Positions 25,557-33,368 of a stretch of 64,000 bases of DNA are shown here, piece after piece. The DNA lies in NCBI GenBank assembly GCA_900541565.1, contig UQKB01000002.1:62001-126000 (forward strand), read 5' to 3'. Position numbers and translations under genes: made by a program. The notes under the pieces were generated by a model. The model made no database searches. It saw only the letters and a list, made by a program, of their open reading frames with translations, and was not told where the DNA came from. Numbering within the stretch: the stretch's first letter is position 1; each line of letters starts with the position of its first letter. This stretch comes from an uncultured Oscillospiraceae bacterium (GTDB lineage: Bacteria > Bacillota > Clostridia > Oscillospirales > Acutalibacteraceae).

Positions 25557-27125
25557 ATGGATTTTTTTGACGGGATTCTTTTGATCCTTTTGCTGCTTAC
25601 TTTTATGCTGAGCCTTCTGTTTGCAGGCCGGCATTTCATACATATGTTTCAGCTCAACGGCTATAAACCGCGCGTTCAGGTCATCTGGTTGAAAAAAAAT
25701 CTGTACAGCGCTGTGCCTAAGCTGCTGCTTTCTGCGCTGACTGTCCCGGCCATTGCCCTGTGGGGGAAAACAGGCCTGATTCTTTCCGGCATTGTTTATG
25801 TGATTCTTGCCTATTTTTATAAGCCCAGGCAGGCAAAAAAGCCGCTTGTTTACACCAAGCGGGTGATTCGCCTTTGCATTACGCTTACATTGATAGAAGC
25901 AGTGATTTTGGTTGTTTGTATATGCTTCTGCGCAAACCGGCTTTTATTATCCCTCCTTCTGTTCCTTTCCTATGCGCTTTTGCCCTTTCTTATACTGGCG
26001 GCAAATTTTATCAACAAGCCGGTGGAAAAGGGCATCAACCGCAAATTTATCAACCAGGCGCGCAGCATGCTTGCCGCTATGCCGGATTTAAAAGTTATTG
26101 GCATTACAGGCAGCTATGGCAAAACAAGCGTAAAGTATTACCTGTCTACGCTTTTGCGCGCTAAGTACGATGTGCTGATGACGCCTGAAAATTATAATAC
26201 GACGCTTGGCGTTGTGCGCACCATACGTGAAAATCTGCGTGCCACGCATGAGGTATTTGTATGTGAAATGGGCGCGCGCAACGTAGGCGATATTCAGGAA
26301 ATCTGTGACCTGGTGCATCCGCAATACGGTGTGGTAACCGCTATAGGCGAGCAGCACCTGGAATCCTTTAAATCCCTAAACAATATTCAAAAAACAAAGT
26401 TTGAGCTTCCCAATTCCCTCCCGGAAGACGGCATGGCGTTTTTAAACGGCGATGACGAAAATATAAAAAGCGTCGCTTACAGCAGGCCGCACATGACCTA
26501 CGGCCTGCAAAACGGGAACGGCTACCATGCATACGACATAGAAGTAACGGAAAAAGGGACCTCCTTCTGCGTAAAAACGCCGGATGGGCAAACCCAGGCG
26601 TTTACAACCAGGCTTTTGGGCCGGCACAACGTACTGAACATTACCGGCGCCATAGCCGTTGCGCACAGCATGGGGATCGACTTAAAAGCGCTGGCAATGC
26701 AGGTAAAAAAGCTCGACGGCGTACCGCACCGTCTGCAGCTTTTGCACAATGGACAAAACCTGATCATTGACGATGCGTATAATTCCAACCCAAACGGCAC
26801 AAAGGTCGCGCTTGAAACGCTTTCGTTTTTTAAGGACAGCGTTAAAATCCTTGTGACGCCCGGTATGGTGGAGCTCGGGGAAAAGCAGGATCTGTACAAC
26901 CGCCGTTTTGGCGAAGACGCGGCCGCCGTGTGCGACTATATCATCCTGGTCGGCAGAAAGCAGACCCAAAGCATAAAGGCCGGCGCTTTAAGCAAAGGCT
27001 TTCCGGCAGACAGGCTTGTTGTTACAGACGGGATCCGTGAAGCCTTTGACGAAATTGCCAAAATCAACACAGGGGACAGGCAAAAGGTTACGCTGCTCGA
27101 AAACGATCTGCCGGATAATTTCTGA
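25557..27125 (+). CDS. Membrane-anchored Mur ligase (MurF-like)
   Basis: 522 residues. The first 160 carry about four hydrophobic segments (about 3-24, 50-88, 105-126, 128-151) not found in ordinary MurF. Then comes a Mur ligase core: ATP loop GITGSYGKTS (182-191), the carbamylated-lysine and metal region ENYNTTLG and EMGARNVGDI, and the C-terminal domain with DDAYNSNPNGTK. The phrase YNSNP is a MurF hallmark. It would join D-Ala-D-Ala, made by the next gene product, to the UDP-MurNAc peptide or to a related membrane-bound acceptor. Whether it replaces or supplements a soluble MurF elsewhere in the genome cannot be told here. Confidence 0.87.
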   Translation: MDFFDGILLILLLLTFMLSLLFAGRHFIHMFQLNGYKPRVQVIWLKKNLYSAVPKLLLSALTVPAIALWGKTGLILSGIVYVILAYFYKPRQAKKPLVYTKRVIRLCITLTLIEAVILVVCICFCANRLLLSLLLFLSYALLPFLILAANFINKPVEKGINRKFINQARSMLAAMPDLKVIGITGSYGKTSVKYYLSTLLRAKYDVLMTPENYNTTLGVVRTIRENLRATHEVFVCEMGARNVGDIQEICDLVHPQYGVVTAIGEQHLESFKSLNNIQKTKFELPNSLPEDGMAFLNGDDENIKSVAYSRPHMTYGLQNGNGYHAYDIEVTEKGTSFCVKTPDGQTQAFTTRLLGRHNVLNITGAIAVAHSMGIDLKALAMQVKKLDGVPHRLQLLHNGQNLIIDDAYNSNPNGTKVALETLSFFKDSVKILVTPGMVELGEKQDLYNRRFGEDAAAVCDYIILVGRKQTQSIKAGALSKGFPADRLVVTDGIREAFDEIAKINTGDRQKVTLLENDLPDNF

Positions 27126-27173
27126 TTATTTCTGGCGGATAAACGATAATTCTTTAGCAGGAGTGATTGTATC

Positions 27174-28400
27174 ATGAAAATCAAGGTTGCCGTTTTATTT
27201 GGCGGAAAAAGCGTAGAGCATGAAATATCGGTTATTTCCGCAATCCAGGCAATTCAATCCATAAACACGGACAAATACGATGTGATCCCCGTTTATATGA
27301 CCAAGGACAACCGCATGTATGTGGGGGACGCAATCGGCGATATTGAATCCTACAGAAAAGATATCGACCTGCTTCTGGAAAAAAGCCAGCAGGTTGTCTT
27401 TATGTGCGACGGCAGCAGAACCAACCTTTTAAAATATCCGCTCAGGCCGTTTAAAAACAATCTGTATGCTTCCATAGACGTGGCTTTTCCCATTGTGCAC
27501 GGAACCAACGTAGAAGACGGTGCCCTGCAGGGTTTTTTACAGACGTTAAACCTCCCGTATGTTGGCTGCGACGTGCTTTCCTCCGCCGTGGGCATGGACA
27601 AATATGTCATGAAGGCCGTCTTAAAAGACAAAAATATCCCCGTTTTGGACTGCCTTTGCTTTGACAGCGCGCAGTACCGGGATGATGCCGCCGCCATTAT
27701 GAGCCAAATTGAAAAAGAAATTGGCTTTCCTGTAATCATCAAGCCGGTAAATCTGGGGTCGAGCATCGGCATAAACAAAGCAAAGACGCACAAAGAGCTG
27801 GAGGACGCATTGGAGCTTGCCTTTGCGTTTGCCGGCAGGGTGCTTGCAGAACGCGCCATTGAAGACCTGCAGGAAATCAACTGCTCGGTAATTGGTGACT
27901 ATGAAAGCGCGCAGGCCTCCGAATGTGAAGAGCCCGTCAGCTCAGGTGAGCTTTTAAGCTATAGCGACAAATATTTAAGCGGTGGGAAAGGTGGGGCTAA
28001 AAGCGGTAAAACCGCAGCGGGAGCCGCCACAGGTGGAAAGGGCGGCATGTCCAGCCTGCAAAGAAAGCTGCCTGCCGACATCTCCCCGGCGCTTCGCGAG
28101 CAGGTGCGTACACTTGCCGTACAAACGTTTCAGGCGCTCGGCTGCAACGGTGTTTCCAGGATCGATTTTATGATCGACCGCAAAACCGGGGCGCTGTACG
28201 TCAACGAAATTAATACAATCCCCGGTTCGCTTGCTTTTTATCTGTGGGAACCCCTGGGGGTCTCTTATACGCAGCTGCTGGATAAAATGATTTCCCTTGC
28301 GCTGAAACGAAAAAGGGAAAATGAAAGTATCCATTATTCGTTTGATACCAACGTGTTGGCCGGTGTTGCTCTAAACGGCGGGAAAAACGGCAAGCTATAA
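27174..28400 (+). CDS. ddl: D-alanine--D-alanine ligase
   Basis: 408-residue ATP-grasp ligase that makes the D-Ala-D-Ala dipeptide for peptidoglycan. The N-terminal GGKSVEHEIS motif (10-19), PIVHGTNVEDGALQG (106-120), KPVNLGSSIGI (190-200) and the magnesium/substrate-binding VNEINTIPGSLAFYLWE (343-359) are all present. The VHGTNVEDG phrase and the FYLW ending suggest a D-Ala rather than D-Lac enzyme, though by eye this is not certain. A Gly/Lys/Ala-rich insertion (about 268-292) interrupts the ATP-grasp domain. It lies 48 bases after the Mur ligase gene and ends the operon before two terminators. Confidence 0.94.
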   Translation: MKIKVAVLFGGKSVEHEISVISAIQAIQSINTDKYDVIPVYMTKDNRMYVGDAIGDIESYRKDIDLLLEKSQQVVFMCDGSRTNLLKYPLRPFKNNLYASIDVAFPIVHGTNVEDGALQGFLQTLNLPYVGCDVLSSAVGMDKYVMKAVLKDKNIPVLDCLCFDSAQYRDDAAAIMSQIEKEIGFPVIIKPVNLGSSIGINKAKTHKELEDALELAFAFAGRVLAERAIEDLQEINCSVIGDYESAQASECEEPVSSGELLSYSDKYLSGGKGGAKSGKTAAGAATGGKGGMSSLQRKLPADISPALREQVRTLAVQTFQALGCNGVSRIDFMIDRKTGALYVNEINTIPGSLAFYLWEPLGVSYTQLLDKMISLALKRKRENESIHYSFDTNVLAGVALNGGKNGKL

Positions 28401-28447
28401 AAGCTCCCGTGGTTTTTGCGCTAAAATCTTATGTCTTTTTAAAAATA

Positions 28448-28476
28448 ACGGTCCCCCCTCTTTGCCGGGGGACCGT
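28448..28476 (+). terminator. Terminator after ddl
   Basis: ACGGTCCCCC pairs with GGGGGACCGT across a 9-base loop; the T-run is short (TTGCG). Confidence 0.65.
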
Positions 28477-28492
28477 TTGCGTATACAGAAAA

Positions 28493-28526
28493 CCTCTATG
28501 GAAACGGCTTAGCGTTTCCATAGAGG
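28493..28526. terminator. Second, bidirectional terminator between ddl and the converging gene
   Basis: Perfect 14-bp stem (arm CCTCTATGGAAACG) with loop GCTTAG; AAAA precedes and TCTGTTTTT follows, so it can stop transcripts from both sides. Confidence 0.85.
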
Positions 28527-28626
28527 TCTGTTTTTGTATGATGCGTAAAGACACATGCTTTCTTATAAACCCACTGGAGCCCGTCTGGCGGTATGGGCAA
28601 TCCGCACACGCTGCTGTGTACGGCTT

Positions 28627-29034
28627 TTATAAATCCTCCTGTGCCTCTGTCTGTTCTTCCGGTTGCTTTGTATCTTCGTCGTCATAAGAGCAGCAAACCG
28701 TAATATCTCCGTCGTCGTCCACAACGGCGCACTCGTCATAAATCACCCGTTTTTGCGCTTCCATAAGCCCGCGGTAGCGGTCGGCAGCTTTCTTTAAGCG
28801 TTCTGTCGATTTATCAATCGTTTCGCAATACAGCTTATTTTCCTCTGTGTCGTCCTTACCGCGCAGGTTTTCATAATAATATTTTCCCAATGCAACATAC
28901 GCTTTATTGATATGGTCCGCCTCATTACGCATAACCATACGGAGCCGGTTTTGCTGTGCTTGCACCCTGTTTTTTTCCACAACATATTCCACCGCGTCCG
29001 ATACGGCACTGCCGATGATCTGTAAAACTTTCAT
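28627..29034 (-). CDS. Hypothetical acidic cytoplasmic protein
   Basis: 135 residues, no family recognised. The first 100 residues look helical, with charged heptad-like spacing (NRLRMVMRNEADHINKAYVA then YYYENLRGKD), and resemble small uncharacterised Clostridia proteins. The tail is strongly acidic (DDDGD, YDDEDTKQPEEQTEAQE) and includes adjacent cysteines (CCSY). A clear GGGGAG site precedes the ATG. It is a single gene converging on ddl. No function is proposed. Confidence 0.75.
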   Translation of the reverse strand: MKVLQIIGSAVSDAVEYVVEKNRVQAQQNRLRMVMRNEADHINKAYVALGKYYYENLRGKDDTEENKLYCETIDKSTERLKKAADRYRGLMEAQKRVIYDECAVVDDDGDITVCCSYDDEDTKQPEEQTEAQEDL

Positions 29035-29337
29035 ATTTTTACTCCCCTTGCATATTCGTCTTTGTGTTGTGCAGGTAAATGATCCGCACGGTACAACAAC
29101 AATCTAACGGTACATACTATTATTGCAGAATTTTACCCGAAGGTCAATATAAAACGTACAAAATTTACGGATTTGCATCTGTTCCCTGTTCAAAGCGGTG
29201 GGATTTGTGTTATACTGGTTTATACAAAGCCCATGCTTCGCTTTCCGCCGGGGACAGGTCTGCCTGTCTTAACACGCACAAAGCGGGCTGCATGCTCTGC
29301 TTTGTACTTGTATTTTCCCCTGAAAGGAAGACCTTTT
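29035..29337. other. Intergenic region between divergent genes
   Basis: 303 bases with no gene I can support. It holds the leader of the CpXC gene: a possible -10 TATACT near 29211, a small hairpin GACAGG/CCTGTC near 29252-29267, and a repeated GCGGGCTGCATGC stretch. Nothing else recognised. Confidence 0.5.
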
Positions 29338-30009
29338 ATGTCTTTAAGCGAACTGAAGACCGTAAATTGCCCCAGCTGCGCAGGGCACAACAAGGTTGTT
29401 TTATACCAGAGCATCAACCCCTCTGAGGATAACACACTGCGCCGTGACGTTTTAAACGACAAGCTGTTTACCTATACCTGTATGCACTGCGGCTACCAGG
29501 CGCGGCTTACGTATCCCGTTTTATATAACGATGTGAAAAGACGCTTCATGGTTTATTTTATCCCAAATTGCGAAAAAACACTCCTGACAGACAGGATTTT
29601 GGAACGGGAAAAGGTGAAAATCCGGCCTGTGAAAAAGCGTCTGGTGACTTCTTATAACGATTTTAAAGAAAAAATTATCATTTTTGAAGCCGGGCTCAAC
29701 GATATGGCCGTAGAGCTCACAAAGCTGGCGCTGGAGGTTTGCGTCATGCGCGAGGAAAAAAAGAGCGTGCGGGAAGGCTATTTTTCTGTTTTAGAAGACG
29801 GCAATATTGGTTTTACCTTTTTTACAAAAGATTTAAACGAACCGTTTGTCAAAAGCACGCGTATGGACGTATATGAAAAATCGCGCAGCATTGTTACAAG
29901 GCTTGCCAGGCGCGAACGCATGGCGCGCGGGTTTATAAAAATCGACCGCCCGTGGGCGGAGGAAATTTTGTATCGCTACAGAAAATATGGTGTAGACGGG
30001 GAAGAGTGA
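29338..30009 (+). CDS. CpXC-domain protein
   Basis: 223 residues. Two zinc-binding knuckles, CPSC (11-14) and CMHC (48-51), frame an N-terminal domain of the CpXC type, found in many Clostridia and of unknown role. The rest is a charged helical domain, with no signal peptide or membrane segment. A reading-frame extension of 55 codons upstream lacks a ribosome site; the chosen ATG has GGAAG at proper distance. Monocistronic with a strong terminator. Zinc binding is inferred from the cysteines only. Confidence 0.85.
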   Translation: MSLSELKTVNCPSCAGHNKVVLYQSINPSEDNTLRRDVLNDKLFTYTCMHCGYQARLTYPVLYNDVKRRFMVYFIPNCEKTLLTDRILEREKVKIRPVKKRLVTSYNDFKEKIIIFEAGLNDMAVELTKLALEVCVMREEKKSVREGYFSVLEDGNIGFTFFTKDLNEPFVKSTRMDVYEKSRSIVTRLARRERMARGFIKIDRPWAEEILYRYRKYGVDGEE

Positions 30010-30036
30010 TTTTTTAATTCTTTTTTTATTTTTATC

Positions 30037-30067
30037 ACCCGAGCGGGGCAATGCAACCCGCTCGGGT
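30037..30067 (+). terminator. Terminator after the CpXC gene
   Basis: ACCCGAGCGGG pairs with CCCGCTCGGGT, followed by GTGTTTTTTT. Confidence 0.95.
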
Positions 30068-30160
30068 GTGTTTTTTTGCAGGGCTGTTTAAAATAATTTT
30101 TTGGTATATTCTACAAAAAATATGTGTAATGTGTATTTTTTTATTTGATAATATATATAA

Positions 30161-30189
30161 TTGACATCTTTGTATCTTATGTTTATAAT
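30161..30189 (+). promoter_or_regulatory. Consensus sigma-A promoter of the AT-rich secreted-protein locus
   Basis: Exact TTGACA (30161-30166), 17-base spacer, exact TATAAT (30184-30189). It is among the few perfect matches in the window and lies about 50 bases before the ricin-domain gene. Confidence 0.8.
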
Positions 30190-30239
30190 TATAATATAGA
30201 AATGTTTTGTATAAAATAAATATGCGGTAGCTGATCATT

Positions 30240-31343
30240 ATGCGGAACACTTTTTTACAGAAAAAAATATTTTTTCTTCGTGCTTTTGTCTGTGCTATTC
30301 TTGTTTTTTTCTGCATACAAGCTTTCCCCATATCCACTTCTGCGGCAGAAACCATTGGAATTCGGGCAGGTGAAACGTATTATTTAAAAAACGCTTCAAA
30401 TGGAAAATATATGGATGTATATAACGCAAATACTTTTAATGGAACAAATGTTATTTTATATGCTTTTCATGGCGCAAATAATCAAAAATTCACCTTAGTC
30501 CATAAGGGCAACGGCGTCTATAAGCTTAGACCCAAACATGCCACGGGTTTTGCTATGAACAGGAATGGAAGTAACATTCAAATACAAGCAGAGTCCAATA
30601 CTTCTTATCAGGATTTTACGCTTATCAGAAATACAAGCAGCCAATTGCCAGGTACTTATTTTGTCAAGAACAGCGGAATGTATGTCATGAGCAGCACTGC
30701 AGGAAACAAGGTTGTCTTGGGAAATACTTCCACATATGACAGTAAGGCTTTATGGTCACTTGAAAAAGCCAGCCATGGGGACGCAGATATTTTCAGTACC
30801 AGGTATACAAATTTTGATACCACTGCATCTGATTCCGATATCTTAAATTGTGTCGAAAATCGAATGGGCTACACAGGCACAACAAATATAAACCCTGCTG
30901 AAAGCACTGTATTACTTGCCCTTCAAACAACCGACATTTTGGTAATTACTACACATGGGGATGTGGACGGAGGTGTTCTTATATTTTATAACGGCAATGG
31001 ACAGCAAACTGGTGGTCTTACTGGTATAGATATTACTAATTTACCAGCCAACAGATTAACTTCTTTACGTGTCTTTATCGCCGCAGGATGTAATTCAGGA
31101 CAAACTTCCTCAGATTACGGAAATTTGATTGATGCAGCTTATTCGAAAGGCGCACATTTTGCATTAGGGTTTATGAATACTACCACTATCTCTGCTGCAA
31201 CCCATTGGACTCGTAGCTTTTTTGATAAAATAGGTGATAAAAATGCAACCGTGCTAGACGCTAAAAATCATGCCCAATATTGGTCGAACTGCGGAGATCT
31301 GTATTCTCGTGGAGACGTTAAGCAGCAATTGTCTCATTCTTAA
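30240..31343 (+). CDS. Secreted ricin-type lectin protein with caspase-like peptidase domain
   Basis: 367 residues. An N-terminal signal peptide ends near SAA (about 35). Residues 38-175 form a ricin-type beta-trefoil with three repeats (YYLKNASNGKYMDVYNANT, QKFTLVHKGNGVYKLRP, LWSLEKA) that should bind carbohydrate. Residues 185-360 look like a clan CD (caspase/CHAT/C25-like) peptidase: a beta strand ending in THGD with candidate catalytic H239 and a later strand ending in AAGC with candidate nucleophile C284, in the right order. The peptidase call is by pattern only. Codon use is AT-rich compared with both flanks and the ribosome site is poor, which suggests transfer from elsewhere. It is followed 21 bases later by another exported protein gene. 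Confidence 0.72.
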   Translation: MRNTFLQKKIFFLRAFVCAILVFFCIQAFPISTSAAETIGIRAGETYYLKNASNGKYMDVYNANTFNGTNVILYAFHGANNQKFTLVHKGNGVYKLRPKHATGFAMNRNGSNIQIQAESNTSYQDFTLIRNTSSQLPGTYFVKNSGMYVMSSTAGNKVVLGNTSTYDSKALWSLEKASHGDADIFSTRYTNFDTTASDSDILNCVENRMGYTGTTNINPAESTVLLALQTTDILVITTHGDVDGGVLIFYNGNGQQTGGLTGIDITNLPANRLTSLRVFIAAGCNSGQTSSDYGNLIDAAYSKGAHFALGFMNTTTISAATHWTRSFFDKIGDKNATVLDAKNHAQYWSNCGDLYSRGDVKQQLSHS

Positions 31344-31364
31344 AAAATGAAAGGAGGCCATTTT

Positions 31365-32186
31365 ATGAACAAATCTCTTTTCCGTGGTGTGCTTCTCAGT
31401 GTTTTGGTTATTTTATTAGGTGGATTATGCGGTTTTTCCCTTTCAGGCACCGGAGAAAATATGGTGGAAGACGCATACGGACGGATTGTCACTGCCAATA
31501 AAGTAAATTCTGTAAAACAAGTAACGGTAAACGAAAAAAGCACCCAAGAGCTTTTATACAAAGAAACCATGAACAATAAAGATCTTCCTGCAACCCGCAG
31601 AAGCGACAGTTACGGCACGTACGATATTTACACAGATACGCAAGATAATGAGTACGTGTTTCTCTTGAATTCCAACCTCTTGTGTGGATATAAGGCAAAG
31701 GACCCAACACCAGAAGGAGATTTCTCCCCTGCTTCTAAAACAACCATGCTTACACAGGCACAGGCAAAAGAGGCTGCGGCAGCGTTCATGGAAAAAACAT
31801 TTCAAAACGATCCGCGAACCTATTTGTTTGAAAGCATTACCCCTACACAAATGCACGTATACTATATCGACTATGCATCCTATATAAACGGTATAAAAAC
31901 AGATGATGTCTGTACGATGTGGGTACGCGCAGATACAGGGGAAATTTCCGCCTGGCATGCCTTTAACCGCGGCCGGTACGACGGCTACACAGGCAAAAAC
32001 CTTTCGCTGTCCGGAAGCCATGAAAAGCTGCAGACTGCGCTCCCGTTTTTGCAATCCACCGATTATGAAATAGGCGACCAGTATATTACGCTTTCTGACA
32101 ATGGAACGCTTATGCTGCATTATGATATTTTTTACACACAGGACGGCATAACCATTCCGCACACGTTTGAAACGCCGGTTGCATAA
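31365..32186 (+). CDS. Exported protein of unknown function
   Basis: 273 residues. A hydrophobic N-terminal signal or anchor (about 6-28) is followed by an extracytoplasmic domain. The segment YASYINGIKTDDVCTMWVRADTGEISAWHAF resembles the PepSY/YcdB-type repeat seen in exported Firmicutes proteins that restrain proteases, but I cannot assign it firmly. The cysteine in the hydrophobic stretch (GLCGF) is not a good lipobox. AAGGAGG lies 7 bases before the ATG. It is the second gene of the AT-rich run and overlaps nothing; the next gene starts 16 bases on. Confidence 0.7.
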   Translation: MNKSLFRGVLLSVLVILLGGLCGFSLSGTGENMVEDAYGRIVTANKVNSVKQVTVNEKSTQELLYKETMNNKDLPATRRSDSYGTYDIYTDTQDNEYVFLLNSNLLCGYKAKDPTPEGDFSPASKTTMLTQAQAKEAAAAFMEKTFQNDPRTYLFESITPTQMHVYYIDYASYINGIKTDDVCTMWVRADTGEISAWHAFNRGRYDGYTGKNLSLSGSHEKLQTALPFLQSTDYEIGDQYITLSDNGTLMLHYDIFYTQDGITIPHTFETPVA

Positions 32187-32202
32187 AAGAGGTGCATGTA
32201 TT

Positions 32203-32667
32203 TTGAAAACAAAGAAAAAACGGGTGCTTTTTATTACCGCCTTGTGCATTTTGTTTTTTGCTTCTGCAGCGGGGATTTACCTGTTTTTTGAAGCAGGGCG
32301 GTTGTTTTCCTTTGCTTCTTCGTTTTCATCTGCCGCTATTGATTTTCCAAACGCGCATGCTGCACAGGCAAAATTTTATTATACGACCGTCGACGAAATA
32401 ACCTGGTATGAAATCACCATGGAGCTGCCCGACCAGGCTGCGGCAAAAGAGCTGTATACCCTGGAAAGCTGGGTAAACGCTTACGATTATGACAAAGAGC
32501 TGCAGTGCATTCCCTGGGGACTGAAGGTCGAATACTTTTTAGACGGCGGCGGCAGTGTCACGCGGGAATATCAAAAGCGGGGCGCCGGCGAAGTGCTTTC
32601 CGCATTTATTAAAGCGCATACACCCTATGTAACCGAAAAAGTTTTAAACAACCCGGACTTTACATAA
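32203..32667 (+). CDS. Membrane-anchored protein, copy A of a tandem pair
   Basis: 154 residues, starting with TTG after GAGGTG. One N-terminal membrane helix (about 8-26) after a basic cap orients a roughly 115-residue domain outside. Hallmark phrase AKELYTLESWVNAYDYD. The next gene encodes a paralogue; I count 49 identical positions in 91. No known family recognised. An upstream in-frame ATG overlaps the preceding gene and has no ribosome site. Confidence 0.75.
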   Translation: MKTKKKRVLFITALCILFFASAAGIYLFFEAGRLFSFASSFSSAAIDFPNAHAAQAKFYYTTVDEITWYEITMELPDQAAAKELYTLESWVNAYDYDKELQCIPWGLKVEYFLDGGGSVTREYQKRGAGEVLSAFIKAHTPYVTEKVLNNPDFT

Positions 32668-32842
32668 GCCTTTTCCAGTTTATAAAGCAACTGCTCTGCT
32701 GCGCTTTGCGCTTTACCCGGCAGGCCACCCTGTTTGTACGGGCGGTTGGCTTATGAAAATTCTGCCCTTTAGGTTGTTTTAAAAAGCTTGTTTATCACCC
32801 TTGCGCACAGCGTATTGCAGATTTAGAAAAAGAGGGCTTATT

Positions 32843-33289
32843 ATGCGAAAGAAAAAGCGTGTTTATGCAGTTGTTTTCTTTTTCCTTTTATTTTTGTTCT
32901 CCTTTTTTCTTACCTTTTTGCTGTTGAGCCCAGACGGCCTGAACTTTACAAATACCAATGCGCAGATTTCTTTCCCACAGGCCGTATCTGCACAGGCAAA
33001 AATCCAATATGTAAATATGGACCATACCTACTGGAAGGAAATTGAGATGGAATTCCCGGATGTATCCGGCGCAAAAGAACTTTACAATCTGGAGTCCTGG
33101 GCCAACAGCTATGAATATGACACGCAGCTTTTGTTGGCTCCCTGGGTTTTGGAGGTTGTTTATTTTCTGCCGGACGGCACCTGCGTGCGGCGAACATACC
33201 AAAAAGCAGGCGCAGATGCCATGCTGGCCGACTTTATTAAGGCGCATGCAGCCTTTATCACGGACCAGGTTCCCGCTTCTTTTTCCTAG
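32843..33289 (+). CDS. Membrane-anchored protein, copy B of a tandem pair
   Basis: 148 residues with a basic start, one membrane helix (about 6-28) and an outside domain. AKELYNLESWANSYEYD, VVYFLPDGT and YQKAGADAML match copy A across the whole domain, so the pair arose by duplication; the N-terminal helices have diverged. GAGGG precedes the ATG. It sits 175 bases after copy A and is followed by a strong terminator. Family unknown. Confidence 0.75.
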   Translation: MRKKKRVYAVVFFFLLFLFSFFLTFLLLSPDGLNFTNTNAQISFPQAVSAQAKIQYVNMDHTYWKEIEMEFPDVSGAKELYNLESWANSYEYDTQLLLAPWVLEVVYFLPDGTCVRRTYQKAGADAMLADFIKAHAAFITDQVPASFS

Positions 33290-33300
33290 CTTTTAAGCAA

Positions 33301-33340
33301 ACTCCCGCAAACCTGCAGCTTTTTGCAGGTTTGCGGGAGT
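33301..33340. terminator. Bidirectional terminator between the secreted-protein run and purL
   Basis: ACTCCCGCAAACCTGCA pairs with its complement across a short T-rich loop; TTTTTCTG follows on the plus side. Confidence 0.95.
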
Positions 33341-33368
33341 TTTTCTGTCTTTGGTACAGCTTAACAGC

